Source: Clostridium sp. (lineage in GTDB: Bacteria > Bacillota > Clostridia > Clostridiales > Clostridiaceae). Taken from it: a stretch of 64,000 bases of DNA. The DNA lies in assembly GCA_022785265.1 (NCBI GenBank), contig JALFQD010000409.1, forward strand, positions 110,222 through 174,221. The letters are read 5' to 3'. The translations under genes were made by a program, and so were the position numbers. Positions 10,806 to 19,042 of the stretch are shown here, piece by piece. Every line of letters begins with the position of its first letter. The first letter of the stretch is position 1. The notes under the pieces are model-generated. The model had not been told where the DNA came from. It was given only the letters and a program-made list of their open reading frames with translations, and searched no databases.

Positions 10806-12810
10806 TGACCTCAAAAGTAAGGTTTGAAACCGTAAAAAAATATTAGGGTCAAAATGATTTAATTCCTAAGCGCGCCACAGCTCAAAGCGCAGGCTATGAT
10901 ATGGTTGCGGCTGAGGATTATGTTATTCAACCCTATATAGATATGATTCGTGGATATAAAGATTTTCCGCAATCAAAAGTTCTTAGCCTAGATAATATTA
11001 CCTGTTGGACTAAACAAAGTGGGCTTAAACCCACTTTGATCTCCACGGGCGTTAAAGTATATTTAAATTCTAATCAATATTTAAAATTAGTATCACGCAG
11101 TTCTTCTCCTCTTAAATATTGGCTTGTCTGCGCTAATTCAGTCGGTAGATAAAAATCTCCTTAACTAGAAAAGTTTGGTGAATTTTGTTAAATTGTTTCA
11201 TTTTAATTTTTATATATAATAGATAAAAATTAAAAAGGAGAATAATTTAATGATTAACTTTGGTAGTGATATTGAATTTATTTAGAATTACGAAAAATTA
11301 AAAAGCTCTCGAAAAATGGGAGAATTATATCATTGTGATAAAAAAAGTATTACCACTCATGCCAAAAAGCTTGGATATGATTATAGTAAACATAAGGTAA
11401 AAAAAATTACCATCGTTCCTTTGGATGAAGTTATTGCAGCATATGAAAAATTACAAAGTACAAATAAAGTTGGAGAACTCTATGATTGTAGTGGAAATGC
11501 AGTAAGAACTTATCTTAAAAATAATGGATATACTTTTCCTTCTCAAGGAAAATTAATTAATATTCCTGATGATGAATTTATTGCCAATTATGAAAAATTA
11601 CAAAGTGCTGATAAAATGGGAAATTATTATAATTGTAGCGGAACGGCAATTTTAAAACATGCTAAAAAAATTGGCTATAATGTTGAAACAAGTCACAGTT
11701 ATAAATTAAGTCCAGAAGACAAGAAAAATATCCTCGATGCATATTATACCACAACTTCCACTGAATTAGCTAAAAAATACAATGTAAGTCGTGGCATAAT
11801 TACTAAAATTTGGTATGACAATGGCTTAATTGGTAAGCAAGAAGCTCCTCCAGTTACCACAATGATTGATTTAACAGGACAAAAATTTGGTTTATGGACT
11901 GTCCTTTATCCTACTGAACGCCGCAATGGTAATGGCGGTATATATTGGATGTGTCAATGTGAATGTGGAACACAAAGAGAGGTTGGTAGTTCAGAACTGC
12001 GGTAGGGTCGTAGTCGTTCTTGTGGATGTAAACCACAAACGTCTAGAGGCACAATAAGAATCACTGAATTATTAACAAATGCAGGGATTCCTTTTGAACG
12101 AGAAAAAAGATTTGATTCTTGTAGAGACCGGACTGCAATGCCTTTTGACTTTTTCGTAAATAATTAGTATTTAATTGAATATGATGGAAGATAGCATTAT
12201 GGATATCATAGTATATATGATTATGAATATATTCATAAACATGATATTATGAAAACCTAGTGGTGTCATGAAAATAATATTCCTTTAATACGTATTCCTT
12301 ATACTCAATTAGATAAATTATGCTTAAATGATTTAATATTAGAAACTACAACTTTTTTAGATTAATATAATGCCGACGTTAAATTGGGCAAAATCGGTGA
12401 AACCCTTCATAATATTAGGGTAATACCGAGGTAAACTCTTAAATAACGCAAGGTTAAGAGTCACCGTAGAGCATAGATAGTGAATAAATATAATCTATCC
12501 ACGAGTGTCCAACTATATAATTATTATATAGAAAATATATGCCGAACTTATATGATGATAAAATATAAGAACTAAGAGATAAAAAGCTCTTAGGGTAACA
12601 AGTTTGATTATAGACGCCGATTATGTAGACAACGAAAGTAATGAGGGTGAGATATTTTTTCAAGTGATTAATTTTAGTCCATTCCCTATTCAAATAAAAC
12701 GCGGAGATAAGATTTGCCAAGGCATTATTTGCACCTATGATACTGTTACTGATGATAATGTAACAACTTCACGAGTGGGCGGCTTTGGCAGTACCTCAGT
12801 AAATGGGTAA
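10805..12810 (+). CDS. dut: dUTPase, split by a group I intron (exons 10805-11146 and 12607-12810)
   Basis: Hydrolyses dUTP to dUMP and PPi, keeping uracil out of DNA and feeding dTMP synthesis. The spliced product is 181 residues. Motif I is SAGYDM (28-33), motif II is RSSS (98-101), and motif III becomes NSVGIIDADY only after splicing, with the catalytic Asp about 117. Motif IV is around KRGDKICQG and motif V is GGFGST (172-177). Exon 1 ends in U (GTC GGT) and the intron ends in G before ATT, as group I introns require; the joined frame is exact. One TAG at residue 14 is read as Gln. Without splicing, exon 1 would stop a few codons past the junction and give an inactive fragment, so activity depends on the intron. 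Confidence 0.93.
11193..11233 (+). promoter_or_regulatory. possible internal promoter and hairpin for the intron ORF
   Basis: TTGTTT (11193-11198), a 16-base gap and TATAAT (11215-11220) form a plausible promoter. A perfect 11-bp inverted repeat (11203-11213 with 11223-11233) ends just before the AAAGGAG ribosome site at 11234-11240. By analogy with T4 intron ORFs, the hairpin could limit translation from the long precursor while a transcript starting inside it escapes. That regulation is inferred. Confidence 0.4.
11250..12365 (+). CDS. intron-encoded homing endonuclease (Vsr/PD-(D/E)XK-like) with HTH repeats
   Basis: Probably cuts intron-less dUTPase alleles to spread the intron. The 371-residue protein has five in-frame TAGs. 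It begins with three near-identical units of about 50 residues (pattern FI.NYEKLKS..KMGE.Y.CS), plus a fourth weaker one (TELAKKYNVSRGIITKI), all helix-turn-helix-like and likely DNA-reading. Next is a Cys-containing module starting DLTGQKFGLWTVL with CQCECG and SRSCGC. The C-terminal nuclease has FDFFVNN, YLIEYDGRQHY and NNIPLIRIPY. Two TAG codons sit where this family has Gln (YDGR-Q-HY and KT-Q-WCHENN). The layout resembles I-Bth0305I-type intron endonucleases; the exact fold is inferred. Confidence 0.85.
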
Positions 12811-13300
12811 TCTTTTAGCATTAGATTAGGCTACACGAACAACAGGTTATGCGGTTTTCAAGAATTAGCAATTATATAAAGTTGGTACTTTTACATTTGC
12901 CGATAATGAAATAGGAAACCGCTTAGTTAAGATTAGAAAAAAAATTCTTTCATTAATTGAAGAATATGAAATTAATGAAATAGCTTTTGAAGATATACAA
13001 TTATAGGAAAATCGTGAAACAAAAGTTGCAAATGTTGATACCTTCCAAAAGTTGGCAGAAGTTTTTGGCGTATTAGAAGAATTATGTACTGAAATTGATA
13101 TGCCTTATCAAATAATTTCTGCCAGCTCTTGGAAATCTCTTTGCGGTATTAAAGGGCGCGATCGAGCCGCTCAAAAGAAAAATGCTTAGTTATATATATA
13201 GGATAAATACAATATAAAAGTTGCACAAGACGCTTGTGATGCTATTTGTATTGGTGAATATGGCGTTAAACATAGTAAACAAATGCTAATCTGGGAATAA
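12803..13300 (+). CDS. RuvC-like Holliday junction resolvase
   Basis: Likely cleaves branched DNA during replication, recombination or packaging. It is a 165-residue RNase H-fold protein. It begins LLALDQATRTTGYAVF, where Asp 8 is the first catalytic acid, then FEDIQLQ with Glu 63, and ends with the QDACDAICIG acidic pair. Five in-frame TAGs occur; two encode the Gln of D-Q-A-T and of EDIQL-Q, both normally Gln in phage relatives, which strongly supports TAG=Gln. Its ATG overlaps the end of dUTPase exon 2. Confidence 0.88.
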
Positions 13301-13382
13301 GCTTTGGCCGATATATATTAATCAAAACACTTTAACTTTAAAAGTAAATGACGGAGAGCTTTTAAAGAAAGGAGTGCTACCT

Positions 13383-13883
13383 TTGATTGATTTTATAGTA
13401 AAATATTGGCTAGAAGTAGTATTTGGCTTAATTGCTTTAGGAGTTAGTAGTTTAGCTAAACACTATTATAGTTTATATAAAGCTGAAAAATAGCGCCAGC
13501 ATAATGTTGAATTGGCTAGTATTGATGAAAAAATAGCAGATGCAATTACTGTTGGTAATAAAGATCTTTTAGAAAAATTACAAGCGCATATTGAAGCTTA
13601 GAATATTGAAAGAAAAATTTTAGATGAAAAAATTGAAGTTACTATCGCAGAATTAAAAAAAATAAAATCTGGCCTATTAAGTATGTATAAAAAAAATTTT
13701 ATAGCTAATTGCCGAATTTTATTAGATCCAAGTCATATTATTACTTATGATGAATTTTAGAATATTTCTAAAGAACATGAAGTATATAATAGTCTTGGAG
13801 GAAATCACGATGGAGATAGAAACTTTGAAATAGTGAAAGAAAAATATCAAGACTAGACCTCTTCAATTTCATTCCTAAAATAA
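13383..13883 (+). CDS. membrane-anchored coiled-coil protein, unknown
   Basis: A 166-residue protein with a TTG start behind AAAGGAG and four in-frame TAGs. One N-terminal transmembrane segment (WLEVVFGLIALGVSSLA, about residues 8-24) is followed by charged coiled coil. The layout resembles LLH-type holins and Rz-like spanins, but the sequence is not clearly either. It is the last gene of the plus operon; its TAA lies six bases before the shared terminator. An 82-base gap before it holds no other gene. Confidence 0.65.
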
Positions 13884-13888
13884 AAAAA

Positions 13889-13913
13889 GGGTATAGTAAC
13901 TTATACTATACCC
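13889..13913. terminator. bidirectional intrinsic terminator between convergent operons
   Basis: A perfect 10-bp stem (GGGTATAGTA with its complement) and 5-base loop are flanked by an A-run on the left and a T-rich stretch on the right, so it can end transcription from both sides. The stop codon of the minus-strand metallopeptidase gene lies inside the stem. Confidence 0.8.
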
Positions 13914-14215
13914 TCTTCTTTTAATATCTCATTTAATTTTTCTGTTATAACATCATTATAAGTCGCTATAAAATCAGCAACTTCTTCTTTTATTTTTGGT
14001 TCTAGTTGAATATTATAGCTTTTGAATACCGCATGTGCAAGTTCGTGACGGAGAACTTTTATTATTTGGTTAGGAGCTATGTATTCATTAATATAAATGG
14101 TCTATGTAATATTATCACAAGATCCAAGAGTGTAAAAATGATTGGGAGTTTTTAATTTTGGATGATAAGGAGAGACGAACTTAATTGTCCATCTCTCCCC
14201 ATTTATTTTAATCAC
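13901..14215 (-). CDS. small zinc metallopeptidase-like protein (HExxH)
   Basis: A 104-residue protein with VLRHELAHAVF, the HExxH zinc motif, near residues 57-67. A GSCDNITQTIYIN segment upstream resembles ImmA/SprT-like minimal peptidases of phages. One in-frame TAG (IT-Q-TIY). GTG start directly after the previous stop (TAA then GTG). It is the last gene of the late minus-strand series and its end lies in the terminator. Target unknown. Confidence 0.75.
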
Positions 14216-14656
14216 TTAGATCTATTCAATCTTGGAAGTTAACATCTACATTTTTTTATGTAACAATTGTTTCTCTTCTGGAGAAGCATCTTGAATCATT
14301 TCTATTATGTCGCTAGTGAGTTCATTCATATATTTTTCTAATTCTTTTACTTGTGTAACTTTATCGGCATTCATAGATTTTACTTCAAGATAGTGTTTGC
14401 GGGACAAGGGGCTAGCTCCTTCACGTTTATCTCTTGTCTAAGTCCGTAGATGTTCATGTTCAGTATAATAATACATTTCATTTTCGTCTTTTTCTTGCAT
14501 TGCTTTAGTAATGGTGTAGTAATAAATAGCTTCTTCTAAATCTTTTATAATATCTATTACTTCACCCATTTCTTTAGTATCAACGCATTCTAAGTGTCCT
14601 AATTGCACTTGAACTTGTTCTATAAAGGTATCTCTTATTTTTTCTAAACAATCCAC
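14216..14656 (-). CDS. conserved phage coiled-coil protein, unknown
   Basis: A 146-residue acidic helical protein. The central motif DIIKDLEEAIYYYTITKAM recurs, to my recollection, in small proteins near the holin and tail genes of Bacillota phages. A GTG start follows AAGGAGG. In-frame TAGs occur after HEHLRT and in HKKM-Q-ML; without read-through the C-terminal half is lost. Function unknown. Confidence 0.7.
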
Positions 14657-14673
14657 AAATAAGACCTCCTTTA

Positions 14674-15093
14674 TTAAGCAACACGCTCAACAATTAAATT
14701 TGCATTTTGAACAGAGATTGTTCCGGTGCTAGTATTTTCTACACTAATTTGAGTGCAACATCCACTTAACACATCTAAAAACAAGGTGCGTGATACGTTA
14801 CTAAATTCAGCAACTGCCGCAGGGGTTTGAATCATTTGAGTAGCCTGAACAGGCTCACCATTGATTGCAAGAGCTAATGAAATAGCACCAACTGTTCCAC
14901 CAGTAGGAATCGCAATATTAGCGCCAAAAGAAATTTTAAAACGAGCGCGTCTTTGATTAGTCGCACCTTTTAAAGTAACTAGCCCACTACCTTCACGATA
15001 AATTATTGAACAATTACCAGATACAGCAGTATCAGTAAACACTACATTAGAGCCAGAAGTAACTGACTATAAAGCATTCGCTGTTATCTCCAT
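14674..15093 (-). CDS. predicted beta-rich virion-associated protein
   Basis: A 139-residue protein starting MEITANALQSVTSGSNV (TAG at residue 9). A beta-rich body contains GNCSIIYREGSG, GATNQRRARFKISFG and a vicinal Cys pair (SGCCTQ). The strand pattern and conserved Cys suggest a jelly-roll-like trimer, such as a decoration or fibre-tip protein, but I cannot name the family. It sits in the small-gene cassette downstream of the holin. Confidence 0.65.
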
Positions 15094-15112
15094 AATTTTT
15101 TAACCTCTTTCT

Positions 15113-16140
15113 TTAATTATTATTGCAACCACAGCCATACCCACAACCATAAGTTGTATAAGTATTGCCAGTATAAGGATTAGCGACGATATAGGCAGGA
15201 GTTGCAGAAGGAGAAAGTTTAGAAAGCAAATAAGCATTCTGTTCGCTCTGAGAGATCTGACCTTTCAGAGAAGCGTTTTCTGCTGTTAAAGAGCTAATCT
15301 TATCATTGACTAAGAAATCAAGTATCTGACGAGTGTTATTATTGTTCGCATCAATAATGTCACGAGTACTATCAGAAACAACTTGACGATTTTGACAAGC
15401 TTGAGTTGCAAGATTGTAGTTAAGATCCGCAAAATTTGAGGACACAAGCATTTTGTTATCACAACAGCACTGCGCATTGACTGCGGCCATGTTCTGTAAC
15501 TGATTGGACAATGAGAACGTGCCGTTAGTAATTGCAGAAGTGATTGCATTTGTGTTCTATAAGTTAGTCATGCCAATACCACAGAGGTCATTTTGCAAGA
15601 CTCTTACACCATTATTTGTGGCTTCTGTGGAATTGGTTACTGCACTATGAGTGTTAGCAATCTGATTACTTAAACCATTCATATCAAAACCATAAGTTAT
15701 AGCGTCGCGGGTTAAAGCGCCGTTTGTGCCAGCGCCGAAATCATTTCCGCCCCAGCCATTACGATTATTACCCCAACCGCCCATAAAACAGAACAGGAAG
15801 AGTATTATAATCCCAAATTTGTTATCGGATAAACTTTTTATTTTATCCTTCTATCACTTCATTTTGTGATAGTTCAGCATATCTTTTCAATTGCTTGCGC
15901 AATTGTCGCGGCCTCGTGGATGGATTATATCTTTTCACCAATCTATGCGTTGCCCCTGACTTGCCTTCGGCAAGCCTTCGGTTCGGATTAGCATCTCAGC
16001 CTTCCCGCTTAATTCCGCGATTTACCCTTGGCAGATTATTCCTACCAAGCACCATTACCTTCGCCAAACCCATCACCATTACGATTGCCACTCGCAGCAG
16101 CGATATCAGACAAACTATAACCATTACCATAATTGAACAT
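15113..16140 (-). CDS. Gly/Asn-rich membrane protein split by a group I intron (exons 16140-16044 and 15813-15113)
   Basis: Spliced length is 265 residues. Exon 1 encodes MFNYGNGYSLSDIAAASG...GNGAW and exon 2 continues WIIILFLFCFMGGWGNN, so the junction makes a Trp-Trp pair leading into a short hydrophobic helix. The rest has Gly/Asn repeats, a Cys triplet (NAQCCCDN), coiled coil and a Cys/Gly tail (YGCGYGCGCNNN). One in-frame TAG lies at 15557-15559. From memory, intron-less relatives in gut Bacillota phages have the same WW-III-LFLF sequence, which supports the splice. The exon 1 ATG follows AAAGGAGG. Function unknown, perhaps a virion or membrane scaffold. Confidence 0.8.
15814..16043 (-). 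ncRNA. ORF-less 230-nt group I intron
   Basis: An untranslatable insertion between two exons that join in frame, with exon 1 ending in U and the intron ending in G. It has a Q-like element (ctaatccgaaccgaagg), a GGCTTGCC/GGCAAGTC hairpin, a P8-like pair (GATTGG/CCATC) and a GCAA-tetraloop stem (CAATTGC/GCAATTG). Two more short stems lie near the 3' end. About 38 nt around CATAGAT...ATATAATC.ATCCACGAG match the dUTPase intron closely. No endonuclease gene, so it is immobile alone or mobilised in trans. Confidence 0.82.
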
Positions 16141-16171
16141 ATTAAATGTTCCTCCTTTAATATTATATTAT

Positions 16172-16411
16172 TTAAAGCCCTAAACTTTGTTTAAAGGCAT
16201 TAAATTCACTATCAAAGTCTACTCCTTTTTGTGCGGCTAAGTTACGCACAATTTGCTCAATTTGTTGAGTATTACCACTTTGCGCAAGCTATAATAAATT
16301 TTGGCCCATAGGAGTATTCCCCATTTCTGACTATATGTAATTCATCATTAATTGTTGTGGATTCTGGCCGCCCTTTATCATTTGAATAAATTGCATAGGA
16401 TTTACTTGCAT
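16172..16411 (-). CDS. small Gln/Met-rich phage protein
   Basis: A 79-residue protein, MQVNPMQFIQMIKGGQNPQ at the start, rich in Gln, Asn and Met, with two in-frame TAGs. It is helical throughout with no membrane segment. Proteins of this kind commonly sit beside the next gene in gut Bacillota phages (from memory). Function unknown; possibly a virion or scaffold component. Confidence 0.7.
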
Positions 16412-16428
16412 GATCTTTGTCTCCTTTC

Positions 16429-16800
16429 TTAAAATTTAAACTCTTCTTCAGTTTGCTCTACTATTGGAGTTAAAGATGATTTTAGTGAATCAATAGCTTT
16501 TTCAAATTCTTCCCTAGTAACATAGTCTGCTGGAGTTTCAGAAGGTATCTATTGTAATACATACATATTAAACAATGGACTGCCATCTAAACCAATCTAT
16601 TTAGTATAGATTCGCTCATGTGCTAAATCGGGGAAAAAGAATACCGTTCCATCAAAATCAATTGGCAAAGCTCGTACCTCTTCTAATGAAGCAACTGGGC
16701 GCCCTTTTAAAAACAAAGGTTGCTATTGTTGTATTGGTATTGCTGTTTGCTATGGTCGCATAGTTGGCGACTAGGGGTAATAAGTATATTGAGTTTGCAT
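16429..16800 (-). CDS. conserved phage protein of the 'KGRPV' type
   Basis: A 123-residue protein with a Gln/Pro-rich N-terminus, LFLKGRPVASLEEVRA, IDFDGTVFFFPDLA and YTKQIGLDG, then an acidic C-terminal helix. I recall this pattern from small proteins near the tail and holin genes of many Bacillota phages; its role is unknown. Five in-frame TAGs. The TAG in YTK-Q-I is at a usually invariant Gln, which is evidence for the recoding. Confidence 0.75.
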
Positions 16801-16829
16801 ACCATTAATCCTTTCTTTTTATTTTTAAA

Positions 16830-16886
16830 AATGAAAAGTCCCCATACTTTTCATTAATATCTGAAAATTAAGATTAATATCTTAAT
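16830..16886 (-). promoter_or_regulatory. leader with a hairpin and a palindrome upstream of the small-gene cassette
   Basis: The hairpin 16830-16855 (10-bp stem AATGAAAAGT, 6-base loop) is followed on the minus strand by a short T-run and could act as an attenuator. The perfect palindrome ATTAAGAT-TAAT-ATCTTAAT (16867-16886) could be an operator. Both lie between the promoter-like motifs and the gene ending at 16800. Confidence 0.4.
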
Positions 16887-16939
16887 TGCCTTTGTCCAAG
16901 TATTTCTTTGTAAAATTTTTTAAATATACTCTGTCCAAT
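16880..16939 (-). promoter_or_regulatory. two copies of the late promoter-like motif TGGAC-N7-ATT(A/T)A
   Basis: On the minus strand TTGGAC occurs at about 16933-16938 and 16894-16899, each followed after seven bases by ATTTA or ATTAA and an AT-rich tract. Both lie after the terminator at 16961-17000 and before the cassette genes, as expected for promoters that restart transcription. See the finding on this motif. Confidence 0.45.
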
Positions 16940-16960
16940 AAGAGATAAAGTATATAAATA

Positions 16961-17000
16961 AAAAGGGGAAACACCTATTTGCTAGGTAGTTTCCCCTTTT
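16961..17000. terminator. strong intrinsic terminator after the holin gene
   Basis: A 12-bp outer stem (AAAAGGGGAAAC / GTTTCCCCTTTT) and an ACCT/AGGT inner stem close a 7-base loop. The A and T runs on both sides let it work in both directions. It ends the transcript carrying the holin. Confidence 0.85.
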
Positions 17001-17016
17001 TTGCTTTTATTTATAA

Positions 17017-17409
17017 TTATTGTTTATTTAACTTAACTTCTGCTTCAACTCTATTAGCAATATAAGCCTGTAAATCTCCAAGAGCCACAGATAAATATTC
17101 TTTAGCATCATCGCTCAATATCGCTAATACGTTGTTACAAGTATCTTCAAAGGCTTTCTTTTGTGCGTCTATATCAAAAGTGCCGGAAGCCTTTAAAGAA
17201 TCTACATAAGTTTGATTAGTCGCTATTACACAATCTGTAATAGTTTGACTTAAAAGATCAATATACTTATGATATAAAGTATTATCAACTTGCGTCTTCA
17301 AAGCTTCCTTTTTCTTATTAATATAAGCCACTAAGAAAGTCGTTAGTACACCCAATAAAGGTATTATGCATATCTGAAATATTTGGTTTAATAATTCTAA
17401 CCAATCCAT
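17017..17409 (-). CDS. holin, LLH-type
   Basis: Predicted to make holes in the host membrane at the end of infection. A 130-residue protein with one N-terminal transmembrane helix (CIIPLLGVLTTFLVAYI, about residues 13-29), then a Lys-rich turn and a long amphipathic helical tail, as in phage LL-H-type holins. It follows the last fibre gene and precedes a terminator. No endolysin is visible in the window, so the partner must be elsewhere. No in-frame TAG. Confidence 0.8.
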   Translation of the reverse strand: MDWLELLNQIFQICIIPLLGVLTTFLVAYINKKKEALKTQVDNTLYHKYIDLLSQTITDCVIATNQTYVDSLKASGTFDIDAQKKAFEDTCNNVLAILSDDAKEYLSVALGDLQAYIANRVEAEVKLNKQ

Positions 17410-17414
17410 ATCTT

Positions 17415-18224
17415 TTACCTCACTTTAATCCAAACTCGGTCATCGACAGGGACATTATTACTACCCCAAGACTCATAATCAGGGACAGCACTAATAGAAC
17501 CTATTACTGCTTGTGGATGAGCTTGAATTTCTTCTTTGGTCATAATAGAAACTGTGCCATTAGGACCTGAGCAAACAAAATCACCAATATGTGTTCTATA
17601 TTCATCGCGGTTTTCGTAAGTATAGGCTAACACTCGGCCAGAAACTGCTAAAGGAGTTTTGGCTTTATTAGTTTCGCCAATGGCAAAACCATAAGTATCA
17701 GAAACTATAGAGCAACCATACATAAGTCTTGTTTTAGAAAGCTCTACTGCATCATTACCTAATTCATAAACTACTCGACCGGGATTTATCTCTTTATTGC
17801 TTACACGATATTCAGCATAGTCATTCCAGACAGCACCATATACTTTTGCAGCATATATATTGCCAGCAACGCCAACGCCGCCAGAAACAGTAAGTGCGCC
17901 AGAAGTAGTGCTTGAAGAAGCAGTGGTATTTGTGATACTAACTTTATTTGCGCCAATACCAATCGAACCATCGCTACCGACAACAAGACCGCCACTCGCA
18001 GGAACCATAACTATACCAGCCTTAGAAGTAGTTGCAATATCAACGGCCGCACTTCCGCCGCCACCCAAAGAACTACCTCCACCAACGCCGCCCTCAACAA
18101 TAAAGATACGACTTAAATCATCATCAAAGCCCGATTGTTGTGAACGTTGTGCGTAATCAATTGCATTTAATTTTACTAAAGTTAAACTGGTAACAGCACC
18201 AGATTGATTAATTGTATAAGGCAT
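17415..18224 (-). CDS. tail fibre protein with C-terminal Peptidase_G2-type domain
   Basis: A 269-residue fibre. The N-terminal 50 residues likely attach to the tail, a Gly-rich linker (VEGGVGGGSSLGGGGS) follows, then short beta repeats (TTSGALTVSGGVGVAG). The C-terminus is like the Peptidase_G2 intramolecular chaperone domain: NDYAEYRVSNKEINPGRVV, GFAIGETNKAKTPLAVSGRV and a final DDRVWIKVR. In that family the domain drives trimer folding and may cleave itself off. No in-frame TAG, unlike most neighbours. It starts 15 bases after the preceding stop behind an AAAGGAG site. Confidence 0.8.
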   Translation of the reverse strand: MPYTINQSGAVTSLTLVKLNAIDYAQRSQQSGFDDDLSRIFIVEGGVGGGSSLGGGGSAAVDIATTSKAGIVMVPASGGLVVGSDGSIGIGANKVSITNTTASSSTTSGALTVSGGVGVAGNIYAAKVYGAVWNDYAEYRVSNKEINPGRVVYELGNDAVELSKTRLMYGCSIVSDTYGFAIGETNKAKTPLAVSGRVLAYTYENRDEYRTHIGDFVCSGPNGTVSIMTKEEIQAHPQAVIGSISAVPDYESWGSNNVPVDDRVWIKVR

Positions 18225-18249
18225 TAATTCTATTCTCCTTTCTTAGCTT

Positions 18250-18822
18250 TTAAGTTTCTACTTTAATAAAAACTACAATGTCTGTTCCTATAGTGAACGA
18301 ACATTCAGTTTCATCAGTTCTTAATGCTATTGGAGGAGGATTACTGGCGCTATAATTGCCAAAGATTTCGCTTGCTGAGGACACGCCTCCAGTATAAGTA
18401 AAAATTCTAAAACCCTTTGCATCATTATACCTAAGTATTATTTGCCGACCCTGTAAAACAAAACAGTCATTATCAGTTTTGTTGCTATCGCTTGGTGCTG
18501 TATTCGCAGTGCCAAAGCCTGAACCACCTTTCAAAAAATAACTGGACTTGCCATTTGGGTCAGTAAAAGCAGCAGGGGTTAAAGCTAAAAACTTACTAAC
18601 AAGCTCAGTATCTGTGGTAGTGCTAGGCACCATGATAATGCTTACTCGGCAATAAACTTGGCATTTTTCAACATTAACATTTAAGTCAGATACGTCATCA
18701 GGCACTAAATATAGTTCATTGGCATTTAACCAAGAGCGTTCACTTAACTCATTGTATTTAGATTTATTTAATATATTAAGAACTAATTGTGCCTACTGAT
18801 CAGTATAACCATCTTTTGCCAT
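18250..18822 (-). CDS. predicted baseplate/tail protein
   Basis: A 190-residue protein, MAKDGYTDQQAQLVLN at the start with a TAG at residue 9. The first third is helical and the rest is beta-rich. No known domain recognised. Co-directional and close to the Peptidase_G2 fibre gene, so likely a fibre partner. The AAGGGGGA ribosome site precedes the ATG. Confidence 0.65.
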
Positions 18823-18991
18823 AAAAAGTTTATTCCCCCTTTTCTCTCTGTATTATTTAATTTTTATTTATTTAGAATCAATCAAATATGGCCAAAAAGA
18901 AAAGGTTCATTCATTTGTCTTTTTTTCCTCTACTTTATAAGAAAGTTCTTGTAGAAACATAAACTCTTTTTGCCCATAAAATTTTTGTTAA

Positions 18992-19022
18992 ATTATATTA
19001 AAAATTGTTAAGATTCTGTTAA
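18992..19022 (-). promoter_or_regulatory. possible promoter in a 220-base intergenic region
   Basis: The gap 18823-19042 holds no gene. On the minus strand it has TTAACA (19017-19022) and TATAAT (18992-18997), 19 bases apart. The TTAATATAATTTAA context is shared with the promoter-like site near 24690. Weak evidence. Confidence 0.3.
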
Positions 19023-19042
19023 GACTGCACCGAAAAGCCAGC

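Larger units (their letters stand above)
11147..12606 (+). mobile_element. group I self-splicing intron carrying a homing endonuclease gene
   Basis: A 1,460-nt insertion inside dUTPase motif III. Conserved group I elements lie in the last 240 nt. The P element (aaatcggtgaaaccc) pairs with the Q element (aataccgaggtaaac). A P7-like pair is AGAGCAU/GUGUCC. A P8-like hairpin is GATAG/CTATC. The exon ends in U and the intron in G. The ORF sits in the 5' half, before the core. Insertion at a codon for a catalytic motif is typical of homing introns, because the target is conserved among phages. Confidence 0.9.

Noticed and set aside
12604..12810. Separate small gene starting TTG 12604
   Set aside because: It is dUTPase exon 2, with motifs III-V.
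13321..13382. Gene between the resolvase and 13383
   Set aside because: No start with a ribosome site and no open frame of useful length; left as leader.
15557..15784. Independent gene starting MGGWGNN
   Set aside because: No ribosome site; upstream codons IIILFLFCF join to exon 1 by the intron.
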